A stretch of DNA of 64,000 nucleotides from Streptomyces sp. ISL-1 (GTDB taxonomy: Bacteria > Actinomycetota > Actinomycetes > Streptomycetales > Streptomycetaceae). Both the position numbers and the translations under genes were made by a program. The stretch is from the NCBI RefSeq assembly GCF_018614585.1, contig NZ_JAGGOI010000017.1:62001-126000 (forward strand). Direction: 5' to 3'. The notes under the pieces were generated by a model. It had not been told where the DNA came from. It searched no databases and worked only from the letters and a program-made list of their open reading frames with translations. Positions 44,543-55,402 of this stretch are shown here, one piece after another. Position 1 is the first letter of the stretch; the number at the start of each line of letters is the position of its first letter.

Positions 44543-44888
44543 GCCATCGAGTATCCACCCCCCTCAGGGGGGGTGCTCGTGAGCCCCTTCACAAGCTCTC
44601 GGCCCACCTCTGCTACACTGCGCGGCCCACTTGAGAGATGTCATGGCGCCGCAGGGGAACCAGGGCATCGGGGGAACCGTCGCTCACCCCTCGTGAGCTG
44701 GCCCCTAAGGGACCTTCCACGGATGAACCAGCAGCCCGGTTCGCACCCTCGCAACGCACCCCGCATCACCCGGAATCCACCCCGCCGTCCGGCGCGGACG
44801 GGCCGGAAGGGCCTTTCGGCCCCCCACAACACCCATCAGGTGCCTTTTCCTTGTGAAGAACTTCACGAAGTTCGTTGCGAGGCCGCTT
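44543..44888. other. 346-bp gap between ndh and ppx
   Basis: Contains the ndh promoter and, near 44600-44640, AT-richer sequence with TACACT that could be a plus-strand -10. A plus-strand frame starting MNQQPGSHPRNAP (44722) is open but is low-complexity and runs into sequence opposite ppx. A short hairpin GTGAAG-AA-CTTCAC is present at 44852-44865. No gene supported. Confidence 0.4.
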
Positions 44889-45803
44889 CTAAGCGATCGA
44901 CCAGGCGATCCCGTCAAGAATGTCGTGCTCGCTCACGACCACCTCCGGCACCCCGATCCGCTCCATGATCGCGCGCAGTACGAGGGCCCCGGCCCCGATG
45001 ACATCCACCCGCCCCGGGTGCATCGCCGGGTGCGCGGAGCGCTGCTCGTGGTCGGCGTTCAGCAGCTCGTCGCTGATCGATTCGACCTTGGCGTACGGGA
45101 TCCGTGAGTGGTGGATCCTGGTCGAGTCGTACTCGTCGAGGCCGAGCGCGATCGCCGCCACAGTCGTCACCGACCCGGCCAGGCCGACCAGCGTCTGCGC
45201 CTCGCGGATCGGGACGGTCTCCTCGGCGAGGTCGAGCGCGGCCTCGATGTCGGCGCGCATCGCGGCGACCTCGTCGGGCGTCGGCGGATCGTGCCGGATG
45301 TGCCGCTCGGTCAGCCGTACGCAGCCGATGTCCACGGACCGCGCGGCCTCGACCTCCCGATGTCCGACGACGAACTCGGTCGAGCCGCCGCCGATGTCCA
45401 CCACCAGGCGCTCCTCATGGCCCGGCAGCTCCTTCGTGGCGCCGGTGAAGGAGAACTCCGCCTCCTCGTCCCCGGTGATCACCTCGGGTTCGACGCCCAG
45501 GATGTCCAGCACTCCGCGGACGAAGTCGTCCCGGTTGGACGCGTCGCGCGAGGCGGAGGTGGCCACGAAGCGGATCTTCTCCGCGCCGTGCTTCTTGATC
45601 ACGGCGGCGTACTCGCGGCAGGCCGCGAAGGTCCGCTCCAGCGCCTCGGGCGCGAGCCGCCCGGTACGGTCCACACCCTGACCGAGCCGGACGATCGTCA
45701 TCCGCCGGTCGAGGTCGACCAGCTCACCGGTGGCCGGGTCCGCGTCGGCGACGAGCAGCCGGATGGAGTTCGTACCGCAGTCGATGGCGGCGACGCGTGT
45801 CAC
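44889..45803 (-). CDS. ppx: Exopolyphosphatase / guanosine pentaphosphatase (Ppx/GppA family)
   Basis: 304 aa from GTG 45803, overlapping the DUF501 stop (GTGA). ASKHA fold: VAAIDCGTNSIRLLVADAD (phosphate 1), MTIVRLGQGVDRTGRL, FVATSASRDASNRDDFV, EAEFSFTGATKEL, VDIGGGSTEFVVG (phosphate 2) and LAGSVTTVAAIALGL (adenosine region). The short form, lacking the C-terminal HD part, is typical of actinobacterial Ppx proteins. Hydrolyses polyphosphate ends or pppGpp. Downstream gene of the eno - divIC - DUF501 - ppx run. Confidence 0.88.
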   Translation of the reverse strand: MTRVAAIDCGTNSIRLLVADADPATGELVDLDRRMTIVRLGQGVDRTGRLAPEALERTFAACREYAAVIKKHGAEKIRFVATSASRDASNRDDFVRGVLDILGVEPEVITGDEEAEFSFTGATKELPGHEERLVVDIGGGSTEFVVGHREVEAARSVDIGCVRLTERHIRHDPPTPDEVAAMRADIEAALDLAEETVPIREAQTLVGLAGSVTTVAAIALGLDEYDSTRIHHSRIPYAKVESISDELLNADHEQRSAHPAMHPGRVDVIGAGALVLRAIMERIGVPEVVVSEHDILDGIAWSIA

Positions 45804-46354
45804 TTCTCGTCCCCTTCTCCGGATTCTCCGGACGATTCCTCGCACGGCGTGACGCACGGACCCTTGCGCCACCACTCGGGCAGCATCGCGATCGCCTCGT
45901 CGCCCAGCGGATTGACGCCGGGTCCCGCCGCGAGCGAGTGGGCGACCAGGACATGCAGGCACTTCACCCGGTCCGGCATGCCGCCCGCGCTCGGGAAGCC
46001 CTCCAGCACCTCGATGGCGTCACGGCGCGCGATGTAGTCCCCGTGGGCGGCGCGGTACTTGGCGGCCAGCTCCGGGTCGGTCGCGAGCCGCTCCTGCATC
46101 TCCTTCATCACGCCGTTGGCCTCCAGCGTGCCGATCGCCGAGGCCGCCCGCGGGCAGGTCAGGTAGTACAGCGTCGGGAAGGGGGTGCCGTCGGGGAGCC
46201 GCGGCGCGGTCTCGACGACGTCGGGCTGACCGCACGGGCAGCGGTGCGCGATGGCGCGCAGTCCGCGCGGCGGACGGCCGAGCTGCTTCTTGAACGCGGC
46301 GATGTCCGCGTCGGTGGGCTCGGTCGGGGCGGTGGTGGGAGGGGGCGTTTCCAT
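45800..46354 (-). CDS. DUF501 domain protein
   Basis: 184 aa from ATG 46354. Conserved core: LGRPPRGLRAIAHRCPCGQP (Cys pair), PTLYYLTCPRAASAIGTLEA, EMQERLATDPELAAKYRAAH, DYIARRDAI and GMPDRVKCLHVLVAHSLAAG. The spaced Cys and His suggest metal binding. Function unknown, but DUF501 is almost always encoded between divIC and ppx in actinobacteria, as here. Acidic Glu/Ser-rich tail. Confidence 0.88.
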   Translation of the reverse strand: METPPPTTAPTEPTDADIAAFKKQLGRPPRGLRAIAHRCPCGQPDVVETAPRLPDGTPFPTLYYLTCPRAASAIGTLEANGVMKEMQERLATDPELAAKYRAAHGDYIARRDAIEVLEGFPSAGGMPDRVKCLHVLVAHSLAAGPGVNPLGDEAIAMLPEWWRKGPCVTPCEESSGESGEGDEK

Positions 46355-46365
46355 GCCTGCCTTGG

Positions 46366-46450
46366 TTCTAGCGGTTCTAGCGGTTCTAGCGGTGCATCTG
46401 TGTGGCTGTTACTTGCCGCGCATCTACTTGCTGCGGGTCTACTTGCTGCG
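46366..46450. repeat. Short tandem repeats at the divIC 3' end, including stop-codon copies
   Basis: Three 15-bp units (46409, 46424, 46439) contain CTACTTGCTGCG or a variant; on the minus strand each reads CGC (A/G)GC AAG followed by a stop, so the divIC end is repeated. Next to them a 9-bp unit TTCTAGCGG occurs three times (46367-46393). Confidence 0.85.
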
Positions 46451-46915
46451 GTCGGCGTTGTCGACGCCGTCCCAGACGTTCGAGTACCAGGGGCGGTCGG
46501 CCGCGCCCTCTTCGGTGCGGCGCTTCTCGGCGGCCTCGGGGTCGATCATGATGTAACCGGTCTCCCCCGGCACCACGAGATGCAGGTGCTCGCGGGCCAG
46601 GCGGCGGATGTACATGTCGTCCTGGAGCCGCGCCTTCTCGTCCCTCAGCCGCTCGACCTGTTGCCTGGCGTCCGCCATCCGGCGCTCCTGCTCGGCGATG
46701 TCGGAGCGCTGGGAGACGTACTGCCGCATCGGATACGCGAGCGCGACGGCCAGCGAGCAGACCACGAGGGCCAGGAAGGCCGCGCGGCCGGTGAGCCGGG
46801 AGCGGCGGGCCTGCCTGCGGTTCTGCGACCGGTAGACGCGAGCGGCGGTCTGCTCGCCGAGCAGCCGAAGCCGGGTCGCGGTGGAGAACCGGTCCTGGTC
46901 CCCGTTGCGTGCCAT
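46439..46915 (-). CDS. divIC: Septum formation initiator DivIC/FtsB family
   Basis: 158 aa from ATG 46915. Cytosolic basic N-terminus (NRRQARRSRLTGRA), one membrane helix (about residues 46-65, AFLALVVCSLAVALAYPM), then an extracytoplasmic coiled coil (SDIAEQERRMADARQQVERL). The conserved REHLHLVVPGETGYIMID, the FtsB-like hinge after the coil, follows. Bitopic divisome protein that partners FtsL and DivIB during sporulation septation. Downstream of eno and upstream of DUF501, the usual actinobacterial order. Confidence 0.87.
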   Translation of the reverse strand: MARNGDQDRFSTATRLRLLGEQTAARVYRSQNRRQARRSRLTGRAAFLALVVCSLAVALAYPMRQYVSQRSDIAEQERRMADARQQVERLRDEKARLQDDMYIRRLAREHLHLVVPGETGYIMIDPEAAEKRRTEEGAADRPWYSNVWDGVDNADRSK

Positions 46916-47013
46916 GATCTCGCCTCCCCGTTACGCGCATACGTCCCCGGACACGGTACGGGACCGTGGCCGGGGACGTATGTAGGTGAGAGCCTCAGCC
47001 CTCGCTCTCGCTA

Positions 47014-48448
<1,435 letters not shown>

Positions 48449-48596
48449 CTAACCGGCCCGGGGGCATCGGCCGGCCGATGCCCGCCCGCTGGGACGGAAA
48501 AGGGCGTGAACAGGCAGTGACAAGGCAGAACCCCGGCCCGGCGCGTACGGGGGACAGCGCGCCGGACCGGGGTGCTCTGGGGCCCGGGGGTCAGCC

Positions 48597-49354
<758 letters not shown>

Positions 49355-49374
49355 CTACGAGGTGAGCTGTCGGG

Positions 49375-49590
49375 TTCGGGCCGATGGGGTATCCCCCAGT
49401 TCCGCCAGGAACCGGGAAACGATTTGCCCGGCCGCGCGTCTTTGCGCGCGGCTTCACCCCAAGCCGGTTGGTAGCCGTCGATCTCAACGGCCGGGGCCGG
49501 CGCTTACCTTGGGTCCCCCGCTCCTGCCTTCGGCGCTCTGCGCGACGACTATTCCCCCCGACCGTCGGCAGGATTCGGCGTGACGGTCAG
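49375..49590 (-). ncRNA. c-di-AMP riboswitch (ydaO/yuaA type) in the rpfA leader
   Basis: On the minus strand the leader contains GCCGAATCC near the 5' end, GGAGCGGGGGACCCAA (about 49508-49527) and CTTGGGGTGAAGCC (49450-49463), followed by a GC-rich hairpin CCGCGCGCAAAGACGCGCGG. This set of conserved blocks and their order are those of the ydaO aptamer. Binding of c-di-AMP is expected to lower transcription through into rpfA. Edges are approximate. Confidence 0.8.
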
Positions 49591-49632
49591 TGGTGCCCGC
49601 GATGGCGAGCGGTTCAGACCGTAAACACAGCT

Positions 49633-49664
49633 CTCCCCGATGTTCAAAGCTGAACATCGGGGAG
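49633..49664. terminator. Hairpin between rpfC and the rpfA leader
   Basis: Perfect 13-bp arms CTCCCCGATGTTC and GAACATCGGGGAG around a 6-nt loop. It lies downstream of the minus-strand gene rpfC (168 bp past its stop) and before the rpfA leader, so it most likely ends rpfC transcripts. Confidence 0.65.
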
Positions 49665-49832
49665 AAAACGCCCATCTCGCCACTCCAGCCACTCCCGTTT
49701 TCGCAGGTGAGGGGTGGTTTGAGTGGTTACGCCGGGCAAGTCACGGAAGTTGGGGCAAAGAGACCCTTGTCTCACATTCACAGACTCGGACATAAGCCCG
49801 CGAACTACCCGACAACTATGCGCGAATTACCG

Positions 49833-50693
49833 CTACTTCGGGCCCAGATCGAGGCTCTGGCCAGGACGGATGAGGTCGGGGTCGGCGCCGACTGTCTCCT
49901 GGTTCGTCTCGTAGAGGTCGGTCCAACCGCCGGAGATCTCCTGCTTGTCGGCGATGGACCACAGGCTGTCGCCCGGCCGGACGGTGTACTCGCCGGGCGC
50001 GGCGTCCGCTTTGCCGCTCTCGCCCGCCGTGTCCCGTGCCGAGTCGTCACCTCGCGAGGCATGACGGCCAATCTCACGGTCAATATCCGCATTGTCCGGT
50101 TCGGACTTCTCCGGCGCGGGCTCGCCACGGTGCTTGCCACCGCTGCTGTCGGCGTCAGGCGCCGCGTCCGTGGCCGGCGACTCGGCCGACCCGGCCGGGT
50201 CCGCGGACGGCTCGGCAGGCGCCGCGGCGGTGGAGGGCTTCGTGGGTATGAGCGACTTGGCAGGGGCGCTCTGCTCGGACGACGGCACGAGGCCCGGGTC
50301 GACGCCGGTCGCGGCGCCGTCGTTCTTCAGTCCGGCGAGTGGCGCGCAGACGGGCCACGCCGCGGGGCCCTGCGCGTCCAGGACCTTCTCGGCGACCGCT
50401 ATCTGCTGCGAGCGGCTGGCGAGGTCGGCGCGGGGCGCGTACTCCGTACCGCCGAAGTCCTGCCAGGTCTCCTGCGAGAACTGCAGACCGCCGTAGTGCC
50501 CGTTGTCGAGGTCGGCGCTCCACATGCCGGCGCTCTCACACTCCGCGACGCGGTCCCACGTGGTGGCGTCGGCGGCGGAGGCCGAACCGGCGCCGAGAAG
50601 CGGAATGGCGATGGCCGATCCCGTCACTCCTGCCGCGACAACGATGGCCGGCACCTGACGAGGTCGGCGGTGTCGCCCGTTCCCGGAACGCAT
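49833..50693 (-). CDS. rpfC: Second resuscitation-promoting factor with LysM domain
   Basis: 286 aa from ATG 50693 (AAAGG upstream; a GTG at 50708 would overlap it). Signal peptide ending GAGSASA. Rpf domain: TTWDRVAECESAGMWSADLD with catalytic Glu, [33 protein letters not shown] long acidic Ser/Glu/Asp linker (about residues 125-235) then LysM: YTVRPGDSLWSIADKQEI, LYETNQETVGADPDLIRPGQ. Tandem paralogue of rpfA with a longer linker and no riboswitch of its own. The symbol follows my recollection of S. coelicolor naming. Confidence 0.88.
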   Translation of the reverse strand: MRSGNGRHRRPRQVPAIVVAAGVTGSAIAIPLLGAGSASAADATTWDRVAECESAGMWSADLDNGHYGGLQFSQETWQDFGGTEYAPRADLASRSQQIAVAEKVLDAQGPAAWPVCAPLAGLKNDGAATGVDPGLVPSSEQSAPAKSLIPTKPSTAAAPAEPSADPAGSAESPATDAAPDADSSGGKHRGEPAPEKSEPDNADIDREIGRHASRGDDSARDTAGESGKADAAPGEYTVRPGDSLWSIADKQEISGGWTDLYETNQETVGADPDLIRPGQSLDLGPK

Positions 50694-50805
50694 GCGGTGG
50701 CCTTTCACGTGACTGCTGGGACGACGGTGAACGTAGCCGCATTCGAACGGAAGTCACAAGTCGATGCAGCGGAGATCACGTGAAAGTCACAGTCTTGACG
50801 ATACG

Positions 50806-52041
50806 TCAGGTCTGGCGAGCGGTGAACTCAACCGGCAGAGTGCGCAATCCGCGCATAATGAGACCCCCACGCCACCGCAAATCGGCTGGATCGCCCGCAA
50901 GCCGCAAGTCCGGCATTCTCCTGAGCAGCGTGGCGAGCGCTGTCTGCCCCTCGAGACGCGCGAGGGGCGCGCCGAGGCAGTAGTGAATGCCGTGCCCGTA
51001 CCCGAGATGCTGGTTGTCGCGCCGGGACAGGTCGAGGGTGTCCGGGGCGGCGAACCGCTCCGGGTCCCGGTCTGCGGCGGCGAGTACGACGAGTACGGGA
51101 TCGCCCGCCGCGATCCGCTGCCCGCCGATGACGAGCGACTCGGTGGCGTATCGCCAGGTGGCGAGCTCCACGGGCCCGTCGTAGCGCAGGAGTTCCTCGA
51201 CACCCGTGGCCAGCAACTCCGTCTCACCGGCGGCGAGGGACACCTGGAGCCGTTCCCGCTGTTCCGGATTACGAAGTAGGGCGTACACCCCGTTACCGAT
51301 CAGGTTCACGGTGGTTTCGAAGCCCGCGAAGAGAAGGATGAAGGCCATGGCGGCGGCCTCGTTCTCGGTGAGGTGCTCGCCGTGGTCGCTGGTCCGGATC
51401 AGCTCCGAGATCAGGTCGTCCCCGGGCTCCTCCCGCTTTCGGTGGATCAGCTCCGCGAGATAGCCCCGCATCTTCTTCACAGAACGGGCGACACCGCCGC
51501 GCGGCCCGCCGCCGTGCCGGATCATCATCCCGGCCCAGTCGCGGAAGTCGTCCTGGTCCTGGCGCGGGACGCCGAGCATGTCGCAGATGGCATAGATGGG
51601 GAGCGGGAACGCGAACTCATGAATCAGGTCCGCCTCCCCCTTCGCCTCGAACCCATCGATGAGCCGGTCGGTCAACTCCTGTACGCGCGGGGCGAATTCG
51701 GCGACCCGGCGCGGGGTGAACGCCTTCGACACCAGCCGCCGCAGCCTGGTGTGGTCCGGCGGGTCGATGTTCAGCAGATGGGTCATGAGCTCTGCCTTGC
51801 GCTCGCCGGGGATCCCCGTCTTCCCCCTGGCGTGCGCGGGCTCGTCGTGATGCGCGGGATTCTTGCTGAGCCGCTGGTCGGCGAGGGCCTGCTTGGCATC
51901 GGCGTACCGCGTCACCAGCCATGCCTCGACCCCGCTCGGGAGGGTGGTCCGGTGGACCGGCGAGTTCTCCCTGAGCCAGGCGTAGGCGGGGTAGGGGTCG
52001 GTGGCGAACTCCCAGGTGAACAGCTCGGGCTGAGCGCTCAC
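50806..52041 (-). CDS. Cytochrome P450
   Basis: 411 aa from a start that overlaps the mazG stop by 4 nt. I-helix AGFETT at residues 239-244, ExxR (EELLR) at 282-286, heme loop LGYGHGIHYCLGAPLARLEG with ligand Cys 355. The usual heme-loop Phe is Leu. Residues 95-110 (PDHTRLRRLVSKAFTP) and 290-300 are typical of the CYP105/107 group. Translational coupling to a housekeeping gene suggests conserved expression. Substrate unknown. Confidence 0.9.
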   Translation of the reverse strand: MSAQPELFTWEFATDPYPAYAWLRENSPVHRTTLPSGVEAWLVTRYADAKQALADQRLSKNPAHHDEPAHARGKTGIPGERKAELMTHLLNIDPPDHTRLRRLVSKAFTPRRVAEFAPRVQELTDRLIDGFEAKGEADLIHEFAFPLPIYAICDMLGVPRQDQDDFRDWAGMMIRHGGGPRGGVARSVKKMRGYLAELIHRKREEPGDDLISELIRTSDHGEHLTENEAAAMAFILLFAGFETTVNLIGNGVYALLRNPEQRERLQVSLAAGETELLATGVEELLRYDGPVELATWRYATESLVIGGQRIAAGDPVLVVLAAADRDPERFAAPDTLDLSRRDNQHLGYGHGIHYCLGAPLARLEGQTALATLLRRMPDLRLAGDPADLRWRGGLIMRGLRTLPVEFTARQT

Positions 52042-53051
52042 TCCTGCCCCTCGGCGGCGCGGATCGCGTCCCGGTAGGCGCGGGCCGCGGCACGCAGGGC
52101 GGCCTCCGGGTCGGTGCCGGACGCCTCCGCCCGGACGGCGAGGGCGAGCAGTTCGTAGCCGGTGCCCTGGCCGGCGGGGAGCGGGACGTCGAGGCCGGCG
52201 GTACGGACCCGGCCCGCGAGCTTCGCGGCGAGGGCGAGGCCGGGCTGGCCAAGCGGCACGCCGTCCGTCACGGAGTCGCGCTGCTTCTCGATCGCCTTCG
52301 TGCGGAGCCAGTGCTCCTTCACGTCCTCCGGCGTCTCGGCGCGCTCGTCGCCGAAGACATGCGGGTGGCGGTGGATCAGCTTCTCGACGATCGTCCCGGC
52401 GACGTCGTCGATGGAGAACGGCTCTGCGCCGTCCTCATCGCGGCCTTCCTGCGCGATGCGAGCGTGGAAGACGACCTGCAGGAGTACGTCCCCGAGCTCC
52501 TCGCGCAGCTCGTCGCGGTCGCCGTCCTCGATCGCCTCGACGAGTTCGTACGCCTCCTCGATGCCGTACTTGGCAAGGCCCGCGTGGGTCTGGGTCGACG
52601 ACCAGGGGCACTCGGTGCGGATCCGGTCCATGACCTGGACGAGGTCGAGGAGACGGGCGCCGGGCAGGTCGTACGAGCCGGGGAGCAGCTCCAGGTCCGG
52701 CATCTGCACGCGTCCGGACCCGGCGAGCCGGGCGAGCCCGTCGGTCAGGGCGGTGTCGCCCTCGCCGGAGGAGACGACCACGACGGTACGACCTCCCCCA
52801 GAGCCTCCGGCCTGGGAGGTACCCCCGGCGCAGGCGTCGACCAGCTCCTGCGCGGTGACGGACGCTATCTCCACGCCGACGCCGGCCTCACGGAAATACG
52901 GCAGCTGAGGGTGGGCTTCGTCGGCGCAGAGCACCCGGTCGGCGGCCTGCAGCGTCTGCCACGCGGGCCAGGACAGCAGCCCGGGCGCGACGCGGTGGCT
53001 GGCGGTGAGCAAAACGATTCGGCCGGGGGCGACAGGTGCTTCTGTGGTCAC
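52038..53051 (-). CDS. mazG: Nucleoside triphosphate pyrophosphohydrolase MazG
   Basis: 337 aa. The N-terminal about 110 residues are a divergent methylase-like segment found in actinobacterial MazG proteins (IVLLTASHRVAPGLLSWPAW, VVVVSSGEGDTALTDGLARL). The MazG helical core follows: CPWSSTQTHAGLAKYGIEEA, YELVEAIEDGDRDELREELG, DVLLQVVFHARIAQE, with the ExxE and ExxD magnesium ligands, and IVEKLIHRHPHVFGDE. Hydrolyses non-canonical or excess NTPs to NMP and pyrophosphate. Coupled to the P450 downstream. Confidence 0.9.
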   Translation of the reverse strand: MTTEAPVAPGRIVLLTASHRVAPGLLSWPAWQTLQAADRVLCADEAHPQLPYFREAGVGVEIASVTAQELVDACAGGTSQAGGSGGGRTVVVVSSGEGDTALTDGLARLAGSGRVQMPDLELLPGSYDLPGARLLDLVQVMDRIRTECPWSSTQTHAGLAKYGIEEAYELVEAIEDGDRDELREELGDVLLQVVFHARIAQEGRDEDGAEPFSIDDVAGTIVEKLIHRHPHVFGDERAETPEDVKEHWLRTKAIEKQRDSVTDGVPLGQPGLALAAKLAGRVRTAGLDVPLPAGQGTGYELLALAVRAEASGTDPEAALRAAARAYRDAIRAAEGQE

Positions 53052-53073
53052 CCCTCGAACCTACCTCGCGTCG

Positions 53074-53724
53074 CTACGCACCCGCCTCGACGGGCTCCGG
53101 CTCCTTGCTGACCTGGGCGATCCACGGGGCCTTGTAGTTGGCGAGCTCGAGCTTGCGGTCGTCCCAGGCGCCGAAGCGGGGGTTGACGTCGATGTGCAGC
53201 GCCTTGGCGGCGGCGGTGAACGCCTGGTTCAGCTTCTGCTGGCCCTCGGGGGTGTTGGTCGCGCCGAGGTCCTCGGCGAGCTTGCTGACCAGGATGTCGC
53301 GGCGTACGACGTCGTTCAGCTGGTCGGGGGCGATGCCGCGCTGCTGCAGATACATGGACGCGAGCTGCTCCTCGCCACCGGACTGCTGCACGAGGGCGGC
53401 CCGCCCCTCCTGGATCTCCTTGCGGCTGACCTTGACCCCGGCGTCGTCGGCGGCGCGCTGGACGACGCGCTCGACGATCAGGTCGTAGAGCTTGGCGCGG
53501 CTGAGCTGCCCGCTGTCCTTGATGAGCTGTGCGGACTGGGGGGAGCGCTGCTGGGCGGCGCGCACGTCCTTCACCTTCGCCTGGACAGTGGACACCTCGA
53601 TCCGCTCCCCACCGACGATGGCGGCGGCCCCGGGGTGAGCCTCACTGCCGCAGGCGGCGAGGAGGGGCGCGACGGCGAGGAGCGCGGCACTGACGGTGAG
53701 CGCGGTGCGACGGCGGCGGTGCAA
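53074..53724 (-). CDS. SurA-N-like lipoprotein (peptidyl-prolyl isomerase family chaperone)
   Basis: 216 aa from TTG 53724 with GGGAGG 4 nt upstream; the open frame further upstream lacks a signal peptide pattern. Lipoprotein signal: basic HRRRR, hydrophobic VSAALLAVAPLL, lipobox LAAC with lipidated Cys. The remainder resembles SurA N-terminal domains: VGGERIEVSTVQAKVKDVRA, LSRAKLYDLIVERVVQRAAD and GVKVSRKEIQEGRAAL. No C-terminal parvulin domain is present. A likely extracytoplasmic folding helper on the membrane. Confidence 0.8.
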   Translation of the reverse strand: MHRRRRTALTVSAALLAVAPLLAACGSEAHPGAAAIVGGERIEVSTVQAKVKDVRAAQQRSPQSAQLIKDSGQLSRAKLYDLIVERVVQRAADDAGVKVSRKEIQEGRAALVQQSGGEEQLASMYLQQRGIAPDQLNDVVRRDILVSKLAEDLGATNTPEGQQKLNQAFTAAAKALHIDVNPRFGAWDDRKLELANYKAPWIAQVSKEPEPVEAGA

Positions 53725-53878
53725 AGGAGCCTCCCGGCGTGCGGCATGTTTGTGCGGCGATGCACAAGACCCTGCGGTGATCGATGTTAGGCAGTCTCCG
53801 TGGTCTGGGCCACTGATTCGACTGACGATTCGCCTGAAGTTGTGATGAGCCCTGAAGTGGCAATGCACCAGGCAGCCG

Positions 53879-54304
53879 TCAGCCGACCCGGCTGACGTTC
53901 ACATCGCGTTCGACTTGCGCCGCCCGCCGGGCCGGCTCCGGGCGCAGCATGATCGTGCGGGAGACGACGAAGGTGATCGGTATCGCCGCCGCCGCCGCGA
54001 TCAGCGGGGCGTACCGGCTGCCGAAGTGCAGCACGTCCACCAGCAGATAGACGCCGCTCGTGGTGACGATGAAGTTCGCCGCGTTGGTGAGCGGGAAGAG
54101 CAGGAACTTCCGCCAGGTGGGGCGGGTCTTGTATGTGAAGTACGAGGTCAGGAAGAACGACCCGACCATGCTGAGCGCAAAGGCGACGACATGCGCCGCC
54201 ACGTAGGGCAGCCAGGTGAGCAGGACCAGGTACAGGCCGTAGTACGTCCCGGTGTTCACCACCCCCACCAGGGCGAACCTGACCAGCTGGACCTGGACCG
54301 TCAT
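53879..54304 (-). CDS. GtrA family membrane protein
   Basis: 141 aa from ATG 54304, overlapping the glycosyltransferase stop (ATGA). Four membrane helices: VRFALVGVVNTGTYYGLYLV (family motif), LPYVAAHVVAFALSMVGSFF, FLLFPLTNAANFIVTTSGVY and YAPLIAAAAAIPITFVVSRT. GtrA proteins are thought to flip or aid translocation of polyprenyl-phosphate sugars across the membrane, here the product of the adjacent glycosyltransferase. Confidence 0.85.
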   Translation of the reverse strand: MTVQVQLVRFALVGVVNTGTYYGLYLVLLTWLPYVAAHVVAFALSMVGSFFLTSYFTYKTRPTWRKFLLFPLTNAANFIVTTSGVYLLVDVLHFGSRYAPLIAAAAAIPITFVVSRTIMLRPEPARRAAQVERDVNVSRVG

Positions 54305-55278
54305 CGTCTTACGAGCTCCCCGTCGCGTTTTTGCCGCTCCCCCTCCTGCTGATGCGGAAGGCCGGCGTTGGTGGCCTTCACCAGGAAGTGCGGTCGCCGC
54401 TTCACCTCGTAGTAGATACGGCCCACGTACTCGCCGACCACCCCCAGCATCAGCATCTGCACACCCGCCAGTGCCGTGACCGCCACCAGAAGGGTGACAT
54501 ACCCGGGAGTGTCCACGCCGTTCACCAGCGCGACACCGACAATCCAGGCGGTATACGCCATGGCGAGCGTGACTAGCAGAAGCCCGAGATAGACGGCGGC
54601 CCGCAGCGGCTTGTTGTTGAAGGAGAGCAGGCCGTCGAGGCCATAGTTGAGCAGTTTGCCGAAGCTCCACTTGGAACGGCCCTGCTCACGCACCGCATTC
54701 TCGTACTCGAAGGTCGTGGTGCGAAAACCGACCCAGGCGAACAGGCCCTTGGAGAAGCGGTTGTACTCGGTGAGTTCGAGGATCGCGTCCACGGTACGGC
54801 GCGACAGCAACCGGAAATCGCCCACGCCGTCGACGAGTTCGACGTCGACGAGCCGATTGATCAGCCAGTAGTAGGCGCGGGCGGAGACGGTGCGGGTGAC
54901 CCGGTCGCCCTTGCGCGTGCGGCGGGCGATGACCTGGTCGAAGCCCTCCTCGTGCAGCTGCAGCATGCGCCTGACCAGCTCCGGTGGGTGCTGGAGATCG
55001 GCGTCCATGATGACCACGGCGTCGCCCTCGGCATGCTGGAGCCCGGCGAGCATCGCCGCCTCCTTGCCGAAGTTACGGCTGAAGGAGACATAGCGGGTAC
55101 GAGGGTCGGCCTCGGCGATCTCCTCGAGGAGAGGGAGCGTCCGGTCCTGGCTTCCGTCGTCCACATAGACCAGTTCGAATTCCCGCCCGAGCAGGGAGAG
55201 TTCCGCGGTCACGTGTTCATGGAAGCGGCCGATGATCTCCTCTTCGTTGAAGCACGGAACAACTATCGAGATCAGCAC
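54301..55278 (-). CDS. Polyprenyl-phosphate glycosyltransferase (GtrB/DPM1-like, family 2)
   Basis: 325 aa from GTG 55278; other in-frame starts lie up to 28 codons upstream. GT-A catalytic part: VLISIVVPCFNEEEIIGRF, ELVYVDDGSQDRT, SFSRNFGKEAAMLAGLQHA, AVVIMDADLQHPPELV (DxD) and QVIARRTRKGDRVTR. The last third has two membrane helices (AAVYLGLLLVTLAMAYTAWI, VTLLVAVTALAGVQMLMLGV) ending GEYVGRIYYEVKRRPHFLV. Transfers a hexose from NDP-sugar to a polyprenyl phosphate on the inner leaflet. Works with the GtrA gene that follows. Confidence 0.88.
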   Translation of the reverse strand: MLISIVVPCFNEEEIIGRFHEHVTAELSLLGREFELVYVDDGSQDRTLPLLEEIAEADPRTRYVSFSRNFGKEAAMLAGLQHAEGDAVVIMDADLQHPPELVRRMLQLHEEGFDQVIARRTRKGDRVTRTVSARAYYWLINRLVDVELVDGVGDFRLLSRRTVDAILELTEYNRFSKGLFAWVGFRTTTFEYENAVREQGRSKWSFGKLLNYGLDGLLSFNNKPLRAAVYLGLLLVTLAMAYTAWIVGVALVNGVDTPGYVTLLVAVTALAGVQMLMLGVVGEYVGRIYYEVKRRPHFLVKATNAGLPHQQEGERQKRDGELVRR

Positions 55279-55402
55279 GGAAGAACAACAACCCACCCGA
55301 ATGTCCCGTGCGGATTCCCCGCATGACGCGCAGGCGACCATTTCGTGAACTGGTCTTCCCACGAGCTGATTTCACCGTCAACGCTGGCATATTCGAGGAA
55401 TC

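Noticed and set aside
44638-44856. 72-codon plus-strand gene between ndh and ppx
   Set aside because: Pro/Ser/Arg low-complexity product, no ribosome site, no fold-like pattern.
43349-44968. Plus-strand 539-codon open frame
   Set aside because: Opposite ndh; no domain pattern and no initiation signal.
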